64,000 nt of DNA, from NCBI GenBank assembly GCA_015179125.1, contig WHVA01000389.1:1-64000 (forward strand). The letters are read 5' to 3'. Below, one piece after another: positions 11,167-22,775 of this stretch; the first letter of the stretch is position 1; each line of letters begins with the position of its first letter. Source of the stretch: Gautieria morchelliformis. Its lineage: Eukaryota > Basidiomycota > Agaricomycetes > Gomphales > Gomphaceae. The notes under the pieces are model-generated. The model did no database searches. It saw nothing but the letters and a program-made list of their open reading frames with translations, and was not told the origin of the DNA. The position numbers were made by a program, and so were the translations under genes.

Positions 11167-13353
11167 TCATGAAGCATTCTGGGGTACGAAACCCAAGATT
11201 GACTGGTTCAGGATCTATGGATCGAAATGTTGGGCACTCATACCAAAGACAACACGACTGAAAAATCAATTCAAGTCAGTGGAAGGCATCTTCGTAGGAT
11301 ACTTTGACAACTCGAAGGCATACAAAGTGTGGATACCACGAACCCATACCGTCCTGAAAGCAAGGGACATGATATTTGATGAGTCCAATCATATTGAAAT
11401 AGTCACCATACATGCGACAGATAATGATGACTTACCCAATCTTTGGACAAAGAATCTGATTACCACTATCACTCAAGCCACAATACCATCATCGAATCTA
11501 TCTGACACACTGAATCAAGATCCATGCATCACATTCACGCCATCAAGATACGCACCAATCTCTATTGATGAATCTGAATCTGATCACACGCCAAGTGAAT
11601 CTACCAACGACGTCACTTTGAATGAGGGATTGGATGAGACAGAGCACGCACCCAAGGATTTCGAACAAGGTCCTTGGCTCAACCCCAATAATTCCACATA
11701 TGGACGGGGCAAACGCTTACAGACGATGCAAGCGGAGATGGCTGCAATGGCCTTTGGGATAGCAGATCTCGAATACACAGAGAGTGTATTCGTGACTCTA
11801 GCGGAAGATGAGCCAGACAGTTATAGAGAAGCAATGAACTCACCAGAAGCAGAATACTGGAGACCCTCGTGTCAGGTGGAATACGATACCCTCATGGGCT
11901 ATCACACCTGGACACTAGTAGAGAGACCTCCCAACACCAACATTGTTGGAAACAGATGGGTCTTCAGAATCAAGCGAGACAATCTAGGAGCAGTCGACAA
12001 ATTCAAATTGAGACTTGTCGCACAAGGATTCACACAGATTGAAGGGCTTGATTTTAATGAGACATTCTCACCTACTATCAGGTTCATGACCATCAGACTC
12101 ATCCTCGCCCTTACTTGCAGATATGATCTCGAATTACAACACATCGGTATCAAAGGTGCATACCTTAACGGAAAGCTCGAGGATGACGTATACATGCGCC
12201 AACCCGAGGGTTTCATCGTCAAGGGGCAGGAACACCTTGTGTGTAAATTGCACAAAGGGATATATGGGCTCAAACAGTCAGGACGAGTCTGGCATCAGAC
12301 TCTAAAGAGAGGATTAGAGGCATTAGGTTTCACAGCAGGACACGCTGACTCCACCGTATTCTTCCGGTTCAGGGACCAGCACTCAATCGAACTGGCCGGA
12401 TGGTACGTTGATGACGGTCTCCTCGCCGCTAATTCCACAGAGTCTATGGATCAAATGATCCGAGACATAGGTGGATCATTTGATATCCAAGACCTCGGAA
12501 CCCCAGAGCGATTGCTAGGAGTTAAGATCAAACGTGATCGAGAGGCAGGCACAATACACATATCGCAACCTGCATTCATCAACACGGTTGGGAAGCGGTT
12601 CAATATAGTGATTGGAAAACCCACCAAATCACCAATGGATAATGCCGCTAAATTCCAAAAATCATCCATCAGTGACACACATATTGACATACCATATGCC
12701 TCCCTCATAGGAAGCATCAATTATTGTGCTATCACCACTCGACCAGATATCTCCTATGCCACAAACAAATGTGCTCAGTTCACGTCGAAACCATCACTTC
12801 AGCATTGGGAAGCAGCTAAGCGAATCGTACAATACCTTCTACAAACCTTTTCAAACAGGAGGGTAAGGGAGTAGAAGGGTATGCACACAACCTCACCAGC
12901 TTCACAGACGTGGATTTTGCAGGAGATTCGAATGACAGGAAGTCAACATCAGGGGGGATTTTTACCTTCAGCGGATCACCCATCTCATGGGATTCCAAGA
13001 AGCAGGGGCTTGTCACCTGATCATCGATGGAATCAGAACTAGTTGCCGGCTCCTTCGCATCAGCTGAAGGGATCTGGTTAATACGACACACCAAGGATTT
13101 CAAAATCGATCTCATTCCAATTCCCTTATTCACCAACAACCAGTCCTTCATCACGCACTCTGAGAATGACATCAATAACACCCAAATGAAACATATTGAC
13201 GTCCACTATCACTACACATGAGATCAGATCGCCAATGGAAATATTAAGCTCCATTATATCTCTACACTCAGTAACCTCGCTGATATCTTAACGAAAGCTC
13301 TATCACCACGCAAACATGTCTCTACCCTCGATTCCCTCGGGATCACACATGTT
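11167..13353 (+). pseudogene. Ty1/copia element C, 3' half of pol
   Basis: The frame begins after the integrase core (EAFWGTKPKIDWFRIYGSKCW). It covers the variable linker, RT (RLVAQGFTQIEGLDFNETF; YVDDGLLA near 12405) and RNase H (DVDFAGDSNDRKSTSG near 12910), ending LADILTKALSPRKHV just before a polypurine tract (TTTGAGGGGGTG, 13352-13363). A frameshift near 12840 separates the long ORF from RNase H. Two TGA stops (13018, 13219) each replace a likely CGA Arg codon. The 5' half, with gag, protease and integrase core, is missing or unrecognisable. Confidence 0.9.
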
Positions 13354-13363
13354 TGAGGGGGTG

Positions 13364-14391
13364 TGTTATGATATACGCAACTATTCTATTTTAAGTCATC
13401 TATGTATACAAAGAAACTAATAAAATAAAAAAGAAGAAATGACTAAAAAGATAGGAACGACACTTACAACGGACACATGACATCACGAACAGCTATCTTA
13501 TCTATAGATCAGATAAGATACAGGGATACGGGCGTCGACCACATTTGGCCGATCAGAGATAGCACGCCTATTGACTGATGGCATCGGCCATGATATCGAC
13601 AGGCGCCAGGCCACAGGCACCGAGGAGGTGCGGGCACCAAATGCCACAGAGGAGTGTAGACTGCGCAGGAGCACCGGACGTCATGGAATGACTACAGAAT
13701 GTCATTCCAAGTACGTGTGCTCAATCAGCTGCCCCACAGAAGAGGCACAGAGACAGCGGCCCTATCACCAAGACTAGCATTTATGCTAGACAGGAGGGAT
13801 TTAATTTCTATTTTCTATTGAGCTCCATGACACGACCAGCTGACTACTATTTTGACACCATGTAGACAGGGGCTTTGTATAATAGGTACAAGACTCTATT
13901 CCAAAGCTTAACACCACTGATACTATCCCCATCACTCCCATGACTTTATGACTACAAGTAGTCACCCCTCTAGTTACAAGTAGTTTTTCGACCCATTGAC
14001 TCACTATCTCGAACACTAGTAGTTACCACTAGTATAGTATAAGTAGCTACTGCGAATGTATGAATCAATCATCCAGAATCAACTGTTTCACCCTCGAAGT
14101 TACTGTAGTCTTGTTTGATAGCTACAGAACTTGAATCTCGATAGTTTACTCCAATTCTTCGTTGAGAGTTCACTATTACTGTTTACTCTAGACTACCTCA
14201 AAAGCAAAGCCTTTTGACATAGCTATCCTCTAGATTGAGACCATTCTCTCGTCGACATGGTCACGTGACTTTCGTCCATCAGTGCCAGACGCGCCTCGGA
14301 AGGCTTAGTCAGCACACAAACATACCACTCCCAACTGCTAAGCAATAGAAATTGTTTGCTAAAGGCACCATCTAATATTTTAATCATAAAA
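13364..14391 (+). repeat. Copia C 3' LTR (about 1.03 kb)
   Basis: It begins TGTTATGATA right after the polypurine tract of copia C and ends ...ATCATAAAA. Its ends are defined by the two solo copies at 27798-28867 and 45515-46578, which have perfect TSDs. No 5' LTR partner is visible here. No protein-coding capacity is evident. Confidence 0.85.
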
Positions 14392-15615
14392 AGCAGAAGC
14401 CTGACACGTGACACAACCATGCAGACGACGTACACGCCCCCTGGACCACAGCCACCCACACCGATGTGCTCTACAACCACGCAGACGCACACCGCCGTGT
14501 CAAAGACACACAAGATGGCCACAGCCACGCAGCAGCATGCCCCCACGACCCTGACCAAGACCGTGAACCTGACGCCATCAACTCGCGAGCCCACGACGCG
14601 CACGAATGACGCCACGCAATGGGCATGTGAGACAACGCCCTTGCAACCGCGGGATTCACACATCATGAAGCAGGACCCACACGTGCACATGACAGGACAA
14701 GCGATGCAGATGCAAATGACGGCCGCAGAGCAGCGGGACCCGTGCGACCATGCAAACGATGACCCACACACACACCGCCTGCCCCACGCAGCCGCACACC
14801 CCCCCACCGCTCTCACCGTGGAAAACGACACACTGACTCCCCAGACCACGGCCCAGACGAATGATGTCGAGCGGCAGACCCGCGAGACGATGAAGACGAA
14901 GGGAAAGAAAGCTGAGGAGGGAGAGACAAGGGAGAAGGAAGGGAATGGGAGGGAGTAGACGGGAAAGGAGACAACAGCCACGGAGATGATGAAAAATCAC
15001 GGGACGACCGTGCAGATGGCCCACAGTCCACCTAAGCCCCACACAGCACCCTCACACGACCCCACAATGAGCACTCGCGAGGCTACGACGCACACGAGCG
15101 GCGAGGTGACGCAGACATGTGAGGAGACACCGCAGGGGCATGAGGATACAGGCAGGACATCCGAGAACGTGGGACGAAGAGGGGAAAAGAAACAGGAGTG
15201 GTCATGGGCGGATGAGGTGGAATGCGAGTACAAGCAGAACACAGCACCCACACAACCGACAACCCCCCGTGACCTATCATGCCTTCGGATGAGCAGTGCC
15301 CAACCCTGGAGAAGCTTGCGACGCCGCACATGCCACCCTCCCAACCCACAGCACAAAGCACCCCCTTCCCATCCGACATCGATCACCACTACTTGGACCA
15401 GCTACCAATTCCAGTCATCCCACCTGCCACCTACATGGGATCGCATCTCAGTATGGATGATAGAGGGCTGGATACGAGGAGAGAGACACATGAGGGCATG
15501 CATTCCCTCGAGGGGGGGAACCTGGAGCGGGAGCTCCTGGGGCAGCGGAGTAGGCCAGAGGCCAGGGAGGAGGCCTTGGTATAGCAGAGAGAGCTGGAGA
15601 GCCAGGCACCTGTAG
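14392..15615 (+). other. Thr-rich reading frame of unknown origin, decayed
   Basis: One plus-strand frame is open from within the LTR to a TAG at 14956 and again to 15615. It encodes Thr-, Pro- and His-rich sequence with recurrent TREPTT and TQT-like segments, then an acidic part (EWSWADEVECEYK). From about 15279 a second frame looks more coding-like (LPIPVIPPATYMGSHLSMDD). It may be the upstream part of the G2 third ORF or a piece of another element, but no similarity to the other G2 copy (25669-27674) is visible in this part. The antisense 252-aa frame here is a shadow of the biased composition. Confidence 0.3.
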
Positions 15616-15660
15616 CTAGTCACTGTCACATAGATTATATCATCATCCCTTCTTGCCTCT

Positions 15661-16972
15661 GACCAGGGCACAGCTGCGAGCCACAGGCTCTTCTCCGGTC
15701 TCCAGATACCCCTGCTCCAACGGCACGTCTCAAAGAAAAGGCGTGCCCGGGGTTACGAGCAGCTCGTAACCTACGACCCCATTGGTGATCTACGCAAGCG
15801 TGTCACCGATGAGTACCTGGCACAGTCACCGAGTCGTAGCATGAACAACCCGGCACTGGGGCTGGGGCTGGCCGCGGCTCAGAATGAGTACCTTGCGGCC
15901 GAGCAAGAGAGGGCCAGACGAGCGGTCCTTCAGCCCACGCCATCAGTGTCATTTCCCCCGCCGGCGATGACAGTTCCCAACCCTCTCCCAGGGGAAGGGG
16001 AGCTCATGCCCCTTGGGGACCCTCTGTTTGCCGTGACGGGCCGCCTGCCGCGACCCCTCGGAAAAAAGACGCCGTTGCGAGCCAAATGGTTCAACCTCTG
16101 CGAAACCAAAGACCAGAGGTTTCAGGACCTCCTGAAGGAGGCCAGGGAGATGCCAACAGGCTCCCACACGCGCGGGATGGTGACCGCGATGAGAGGGGCC
16201 CAGGAGGAGGCCCGGGCCAGTAGCCACCGATCAAGCTACTTCCTCATCGACGAAGGAACCGCCAATGATATTCAGGTCGTACTCCAGGGTTGGCTACGCA
16301 ACCCTGAAGGCATCCCATCGGCCATCCATGACAAGCTGGATCACAGTCTAAACATCCACCACGTGGATGTGTGGATGTGGCTGAGGAGGCTTGCACCAAA
16401 GAACCCCAAGCCCCCTTCTCCCCTCAGGGCACGGATATACGACCTATTCCGTGTCACCGGAGGTCTGGTATGCCGTAGGCGACACCCTAAGGGCGTCGAT
16501 CACCGGAATGTTCCCCATCTGAGGGTGGCCACCCCAGGACATCCCTCTGGACGAGGTTGCCCGCTGGCTCACCAGGTACGGCAGCGTGAACCGAGACTGC
16601 GTGCTCTGGATCGAACTGTTCATCCAGCGCGATCTGTCCGGGACGACGTTCAGTGCACCTGCTCAAATGGGGCAGGAGAGACTGCAGATGGCGGCCCTGT
16701 GGGACCACCACAAGGAGGCACTCGTGGCGGCCGAAGCGTTGACCGCCGCCTGAGCACAGCTAGACCAGGAGCTAGCTGTTACGCGCGGCCCCTCACCGGC
16801 CCCCGACCCAGTCGCTGAAGCAACCTTTTGGCAGGACATGGGCATCGATTCCCAGCCCCATGCACCCACTGACAGCCCGGAGCTCCCGACGGACCCGCGT
16901 CCACCGGCGGCTCCATACACCAACATCCCCATGTCAGATGACCTCACCAGGTCCATCTACGAGGAGGTCTGA
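15661..16972 (+). pseudogene. G2 third ORF, 3' part (plus-strand copy)
   Basis: The sequence is closely similar to the minus-strand copy at 25669-27674. Shared segments include ALGLGLAAAQNEYLAAEQERARRAVLQP, PNPLPGEGELMPLGDP and RSSYFLIDEGT (each shorter than 30 residues in the copy). A deletion of about 30 bp near 16462, relative to the other copy, shifts the frame. After it the conserved frame resumes (VWYAVGDTLRASITG), passes a TGA at 16751-16753 that both copies share, and ends at TGA 16970-16972, just before the polypurine tract. No known domain is recognised. The upstream third of the ORF seen in the other copy is absent. Confidence 0.8.
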
Positions 16973-16993
16973 GTTGTTCATAGAGGGGGAGGG

Positions 16994-17198
16994 TGTAAAT
17001 ATGATATTTACCCGCATTGCCCTTAAGGCAATGCACACTTAGCTTAGCTAAGCACTGTACAGTTCTTGTGTGGGAACCGTGCGGCGGTTCCCTAGATCTT
17101 ACCTTACAACTGTCACTACATAGCACACGGAATTACCACATCTTGGTCGAGTTCCGCTTGCCCTTGTGACACAAGGCATTAAGATTCACAATCTTACA
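16994..17198 (+). repeat. G2 3' LTR, palindrome-rich
   Basis: A 205-bp LTR begins TGTAAATATG and ends CAATCTTACA, preceded by the polypurine tract CATAGAGGGGGAGGG. It matches 25438-25647 on the minus strand. It holds at least six short inverted repeats: GTAAATAT/ATATTTAC, GCATTGCC/GGCAATGC, GCTTAG/CTAAGC, GGGAACCG/CGGTTCCC, CCTTGTG/CACAAGG and AAGATT/AATCTT. Confidence 0.85.
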
Positions 17199-18680
17199 TG
17201 AATGACCTTTACCTTATTGTCCACCATGCTGAGGCCCTTGGGAGAGAGAATGTAGCCGAGAAATGCAGCTGAGTCACAATGAAACTCACACTTGTCCTCC
17301 TTTTCAAAGAGGTTGTTGAGTCACAGTCATCGCAGGACTTCTTTGACATGTTCAATATGTTTGGAGGGGTCACTAGAATAGATTAGGATGTCATCCAAGT
17401 ATACCACCACACAAACATCCAAAAGGTCGGCGAAAATCTTGTTCATGAATCTCTGGAAAGCAGCAGGGCCATTAGTGAGACCAAATGGCATAACCAACCA
17501 TTCAAAGGATCCATAGCGAGTCCTGAAGGCGGTTTTCCATTTGTCACCCTCAGCCACTTGTACGAGGTGGTAAGCATGACGAAGGTCAATCTTCATATAG
17601 ATGTGAGTGTTCTTTGAAGCATCAAGTAAGTCAGCAATCAATGGCAATGGATACCAATCTTTTTTCAAAATTTTGTTTAAACCTCGGAAGTCGACACACA
17701 ACCGAAGTGAGCCATCTTTTTTGCAGACAAACAATACCGGTGCACCATGAGGCGAGCGTGAAGGTTGGATGAAACCGATGTTCAAATGCTCGTCAATGAA
17801 CTCGTGGAGTGCCTTGAGTTTGGAAGCGGAGAGGGAGTAGATAGGACTGACAGGTGGCAAGGTCCCTTCTTCAAGGTTAATCTTGATATCGTGGGGTCGG
17901 TGGGGAGCTAGAGTGTCAGCGCCTGATTTGCTGAACACATCTGCAAATTTGTGGTATACTTCGGGAACATGTTGTTTAATGTTCTCAGAAAGCTTGGGGG
18001 AGCCTTCTCCCGACGTTGCTCCTCTGGCGAGGAGCTCAGGCGAAGCCAGGTTGAGTTGAAACACTTTGGATCCTTCTAATATGAATGCATGCAGAAAAGT
18101 GGGCACATTGATTAGGGAAACAAGCGGTGCTTGTAACTTCAGAGGCGAGGTCGAAGGTGGGGGCGAAGATGCCATAGGCGAAGTCAAGGTCGTGGCCAAA
18201 GCTGAATGGGCTGAAGTCGCCATGGTCAGTGGAGTCACAGTCAAATTGATGGTCTTGAAAGTAATACTGCCCAATACCCAGTCAATCGACAGATTGTAGG
18301 GGGTGAGCCAGTTGTGGCCAAGTACCACCGAGCAACTTGAATCGAGCGAGATTACGTAGAAGGTAACCCATTGTTGTTCACCAGTCGGAAAACAGATACA
18401 GAGGTCTAGAGCTTGAGTAATGATAGTGCTAGTACTACCGTCAAATAGTTTCAGGGGTATAGGGGAGACAGGATAAGCAGGCATAGAGTACTTCTGGACA
18501 GATTTGGATTCTATAAAACAATCAGAAGACCTGCAGTCAACTAATGCAACAAAACAGATGTTGGGAAGCGAAGGCGAGGTTAGATCTACATTAAGGGAAT
18601 CTTTGGACAATGAATGGGAAGCGGCACTGGGTCTGAGCACACAGGTGAGGTTACCGCAATCCTTGGATCGTGTGGTTCTG
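17199..18680 (-). pseudogene. Ty3/gypsy family G3 fragment: protease and RT
   Basis: A minus-strand ORF of 437 aa (17327-18640) encodes a retropepsin-like segment (FVALVDCRSSDCFIESK, near 18540, where a Gly/Ala would be expected after the Asp-Cys) and VVLGHNWL, then an RT with LPPVSPIYSLSASKLKAL, KKDGSLRLCVDFRGLN, IDLRHAYH, FGLTNGPAAFQRFMN and the catalytic YLDD (near 17395). RT continues past two TGA codons at 17327 and 17321, both explained as CGA to TGA, through FLGYILSPKGLSM. It is cut at 17199 by the G2 LTR. It resembles the Tf1/sushi-type chromoviruses and is clearly distinct from G1 and G2. Gag, integrase and LTRs are not seen. Confidence 0.9.
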
Positions 18681-18689
18681 AGGTTGCTA

Positions 18690-18880
18690 CTTATTTTATA
18701 TATGAGAAGGAGTATTAATATGAAGAGTTATAATGATATAGTGTATATTAAAAGTTGGTAGAAAAAATAAGAAGACACGTAAAAATAAAAAGAGGTGTTC
18801 TCATTGGCAGAGCCGCAGCTCAGGGAGGGACAAAAGTAGATTTATTTATATACCATATACTTTCACCCTCTTCTTTTCTA
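18690..18880. repeat. Dispersed AT-rich repeat Y
   Basis: This is similar to about 10340-10520. Shared blocks are ATATTAAAAGTTGGTAGAAA and GGGAGGGACAAAAG after a GAGCCGC block, with AT-rich flanks. Ends cannot be fixed from two diverged copies. Confidence 0.45.
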
Positions 18881-19019
18881 TAATCTGAGAATAAAATGGG
18901 TGAAGCTACATGTAATAAAAAGTTTCAACCATCTGCCTTAGAGCTCCTTGAATTGTGACATTCACTTCCCTGATACAATTTACTTAGTATACTTTTTCCT
19001 GATGCAAGTTTTTATCGTC

Positions 19020-19290
19020 TCAATGCCTGTGACTTTACTGAGGTGTTTGACCTTACCGATGCAGTTGGCCTACACCCAGGTACCCACCTAGTATCTGTGA
19101 GGTGCGCCATGCTGATAGGATTGTTGGGCGCCTCGGGTGTATGTTTTACGTCATTGAGCTTGATGGTAAAGATTTCGGTCCCGACTTTAAATTCTGGAGG
19201 TACCATCCCTCATCCATGGGTTTGGAGGGAGGCGCCTGGTGTGATGTTGCTAGCCCAACTGTCACAAGAAAAAAAAAACCGACTAGGCAC
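19020..19290 (-). pseudogene. Ty1/copia protease-region fragment
   Basis: The minus strand reads CDSWASNITPGASLQTHG, a stop, then FKVGTEIFTIKLNDVKHTPEAPNN followed by ISMAHLTDT. This is the retropepsin region that precedes the GAG-pre-integrase domain in copia elements; compare copia A (VKHAPDAPNNLISVGRLTD). The catalytic Asp-Ser-Gly has become Asp-Ser-Trp. The fragment is short and isolated, next to repeat Y. Confidence 0.7.
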
Positions 19291-19753
19291 AGACGCGGTG
19301 AGTCTTAGTTTGGAGCGTGACGCGTGACGCGGCCGGGGCGGCCCCCGTGACGAACGACACCCGTAGTGCATGAATCGTTGATGTACAAAATAAGATTCCA
19401 AGAGTGAGTGGAACTGCTCTTCGCCATAAAGTAACGATATTTCCCGTACTAGCCCGATGTCTCTAACTCCACCTCTTCGTTGAATTTACGACTGCAAGAT
19501 TGAAGACGTACAGGTCTTATACTAGTATGGCAGCCATTCGAGGATCAAGGAAGATGGTCCAACGTGAACCTTGAGATCCAAATAAATATGATGTGATGCC
19601 TCTATATGTATCGATCCCAGAATAAACCGTGATACCCGGCAGTTGAGGTCGCACCGCTCTATTGAAGGTCACGGTCCCTGTGGCGTGTCCTGAGCTCAGC
19701 TGAGGCTTTATGATAACACCTTCACTTTTTCTCTGAACTGTCGCGGGACGACG

Positions 19754-21927
19754 ATGCTTTTCATTCTTCTGTCCTGCTTTCTAGCACTGTTTGCAGGCTG
19801 TGGTTAGTCTTTGTGCCACAAGTCGTTCTTATTGAGCCTAATGCTGATTAGGACGAACAGTCACTGCACGTTCCGACTCTTTCATTCCTTCACTATCTTT
19901 GAATGAGGTAAATGCGTCAGCAACGACCGAAGTGAGTGATCTGCCTCATCGTCGCCTGCTCCCTTACCGGTTTCTCTATTAAGTGCAATGCTCGATGCGC
20001 TACATTCCAAGCACTGGAGGCCAACTGCACTACACCGCACTGTGGTTGTAATGTTCCATTTATTAGTACTCAAGGAAAGTGTCTGGTGTGTCAAACTGTC
20101 ACACCTCAGGATGCGGCTGCTGTTCAGTTCCTTTTGGATAGTATGTTTAACAAACAATAAGTATGCATGAATCATCATCTGATATTGGGTTGCAGCAGAA
20201 ATAAGTCAGTGTCATATGGAAGGGATCAAGGTTGAATTCCAGCTTGATCTCCCACCTCCGGCTGCGGCAATTGTAGAGAAGTTCCATCGTGATAGCGCAT
20301 GTATGTGACAGTTGTTCGATCCCGCGCTATATAGCCATTCACTCCACCTTTTTCAGCTCTCAGAAGAAGTCAGACTGCCTTCTTGACTTTGCAAGTCGTT
20401 GGCGGCCAGATTGGAATGCTTGTGATCCTTGTGTTTGCCGTGTTCTCTCGAAAAGTCTGCCGTGGCCCCGCATTTTTGAACTTCTGCATTACTTGGATAT
20501 TTTCCAGTGTTACTTTCTCAATCTTGTTAGTATTCTTATTTATGGAAAGGATTCCTCTGAGGAGGCTTACCTTGTGCTTCCTCGCCCCCTCCACCCTCAG
20601 ACTCTATCGTGGTACCGAAGGCAACACTGTGGTCAATTCACTGGGCGAAGTGGCACCGAATATATGTCTAACACAAGCTGCACTCACCGAAGGTGCGCAG
20701 GTTATGACGGCGTGTTCCACATTGGCACTCGTTATACAGGTATACTAACCACCATCACCCCATCCTTATTCTACTCACGAGTTTCCTTCTTCTTCTTTTA
20801 AAGCTCTGGCTCACTGTCCGCGCATCAATTTATGGCGATTCCCATGGTATCAAGCAGAATCGTTGGATGACATGCGCGGTATGTTGTATCCGGAGATTTT
20901 GTTCTCCTTCTCACCGACAGTTCGCAGCTTCTTGTGACCCCATACATACTTTTCATCGTTTTTGCATTCCCTTCTGTTATTGTGAGTCCTGATGAGGAGA
21001 CCTTGGATATCTGCTCATAAATGACATAGGTCGGCATGGACCACATTGTTATTAATGGCTCTTCCTTTGAAAGAGCCATACCAGCAAACTTTTATTGTAC
21101 GGTAATCCAGTCGGTAACCCCCTTCAATTCCTTGTAAGCAATATGCCTCATCTCTTATCACCTGCATTGGACTAAATATCGGACTTCGCAGCATTGAAGC
21201 CGTTTATGGCGCCACGTTTACGCTATTGATGATCACTATGGTTTTTGACGGTAAGACGCATAACATCGAATGAACTTTCACACATGCGGATTTCATTCCA
21301 TCAATTTGTCCCAATCAATAAAGTGCTTATCATAAGGGTCCTGTACATGCACTGGATGGTCTTCCGAAGCTCAGACTACCAGGCGAAACGCGCGGTTCCG
21401 ATTTCCATCTTATTGCGCGTTATGTTGTTCAGTTTCTATCGCGTTGTGATGGCAGTGTACGATTTTCTAATTGCAACACATATACGCGCTTTTGACTTTC
21501 AATGCCTATCTCTCGCTATAGTGCGTTAGGCGTTGTCATAAACAAGCCACCGGAAGCGACCGTGACCTCCACTGGACATGTCGCCTTCTCCAGTATCCCG
21601 ATTTGGGTTGATCTTCTACAAGCTGCTAGTACGTTAACATCTGCTACGTCTTGTTTCTGCTGTACCAAACATGTTTTCTAGTTCCCCTGGTTGCATTTCT
21701 TGCCCTCGGCACTAGCAGGGTAAGTAGGGTAGCTGTGATGTTTTGTGAAGGTTTACCTAGAATTCTTTTTTTTTGCATGCTAGGACATGATCATTTCCTT
21801 CATGTTCTGGCGCAGGCTCCGATCTAGTGACTCGCCACTACAGTCTGACGATGCTACGGGTGTCAGCACTCTTCCCAGCGCATGGCATGAAAAGCGGACA
21901 ATCAAAGCGGATGCCATACCTGCTTGA
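19754..21927 (+). CDS. Host gene: signal peptide, eight-Cys domain and seven-helix membrane protein
   Basis: My spliced model has exons 19754-19802, 19852-19907, 19984-20140, 20196-20300, 20357-20739, 20804-20878, 20928-20981, 21030-21133, 21192-21250, 21324-21456, 21522-21628, 21682-21719 and 21784-21927. It totals 1464 nt, 487 aa, with all introns GT..AG (48-76 nt) and all phases consistent. Residues 1-15 are a signal peptide (MLFILLSCFLALFAG). Cys 36, 40, 50, 55, 57, 68, 71 and 93 form a compact Cys domain. Helices lie near 135-153, 162-184, 228-256, 276-296, 329-347, 376-398 and 416-436. The 7TM part resembles Agaricomycete GPCR-like proteins (TWIFSS, CLTQAALTEGA, PLVAFLALGTS). A 75-nt in-frame piece (20526-20600) has GT..AG ends and may be a further intron. 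The Cys and 7TM parts could be two genes, but the 7TM part has no in-frame ATG ahead of helix 1. Ligand and function are unknown. Confidence 0.75.
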
Positions 21928-22119
21928 CCATCCCAAGAGGCTCGCCACTACCTACCTAGGGTATTTCTGCATTCGGCATCCACCTTGTTCCAAACCACAT
22001 GCGTGGATATGGCTGGTCCACCAATCCAAAATACAGTGTGTTTCACCCTTTTCTCTCATGATCACCGCACCATGTGTATATTTGCAACTTAAAAATGAGA
22101 CAAAAAATGTGTTGTCGGC

Positions 22120-22190
22120 TTGCAGAACAGGTTCCTGCATACCCTGACATATCACCATGCATTGAATAGATTTGATGGAGTTGTGCAGGT
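22120..22190 (+). pseudogene. Short gypsy gag fragment
   Basis: The plus strand reads LQNRFLHTLTYHHALNRFDG, close to LQKRFLHILTYHHFDAVMQG of the G2 gag near 32560. Only about 70 bp are preserved. What follows to 22318 is an open frame of unknown origin. Confidence 0.45.
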
Positions 22191-22318
22191 ATTTTCAGAC
22201 CTCTCTGATGAGGACCTAGGAGAAAAGATTGGCAATGTGGTCAAGGATGCCAATTGCTGGTTCAAAACAAGAACATACTCACCTGATGCAGATGGCAATG
22301 AGGAGATAGAGAACATCC

Positions 22319-22537
22319 TGTTGGGTGCATATATGCACAGACTTCAAACCCAATATTTCCTTCATATATTGTTGCTTTTTTCTTTCGATTTTGACCTGAA
22401 ATTATGCTGACATTCATCCTATAATTTTTCTTTTTTTTAAATTCCTTGATTTTTTCGAGGCTGTATTACTATCCCTTTTCATTTTCAGCCAAACCGACCC
22501 TTTATGGGTGATTGTGGATGCTTTTGAGCTATGATGG
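22319..22537 (+). mobile_element. 5' fragment of a copia B type II LTR
   Basis: It begins TGTTGGGTGCAT and follows the type II LTR (44624) with many changes as far as the block matching GGTTGTGGACAAG and TTTTGAGCTG. There it is cut by a G1-type LTR. It is older than the other type II copies. Confidence 0.7.
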
Positions 22538-22775
22538 TGTAGAGAAGTTGAAGTTGGAGCTCAAAGCGATAGAGTAAGACTGAGTAAACCAAGTTCTTAG
22601 GGTAGTGAAGCTTGAGATAACCAGTCAAATGTCAATGTGGGATACATGGGTACTAAGAGTCTCGAATGTTTACATGCTAATTGGTCTCATCTTATATGTG
22701 TTTTTTTCATTCTATATTTGGTTCGGCCAGAGTCTGTAAGGGGTGGGTGTTAGTAAGCTAGCCCAGTTCCTTACA
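22538..22775 (-). repeat. G1-type LTR, diverged copy
   Basis: In minus orientation this 238-bp unit begins TGTAAGGAAC and ends CTTCTCTACA, colinear with 3697-3930. The flanking plus-strand TTTGCCCTCCTTCACTGCAAG is the complement of the G1 polypurine region, so this is the 3' LTR of an element running right to left. Its internal region is too decayed to read. Confidence 0.75.

Noticed and set aside
14223..14981. 252-aa minus-strand ORF rich in Val, Cys and Ser
   Set aside because: It is the antisense shadow of a compositionally biased plus-strand frame, and part of it lies in the copia C LTR.
20289..20801. 170-aa single-exon ORF
   Set aside because: It is another frame of exon 5 of the 7TM gene, whose frame gives membrane helices and joins neighbouring exons.
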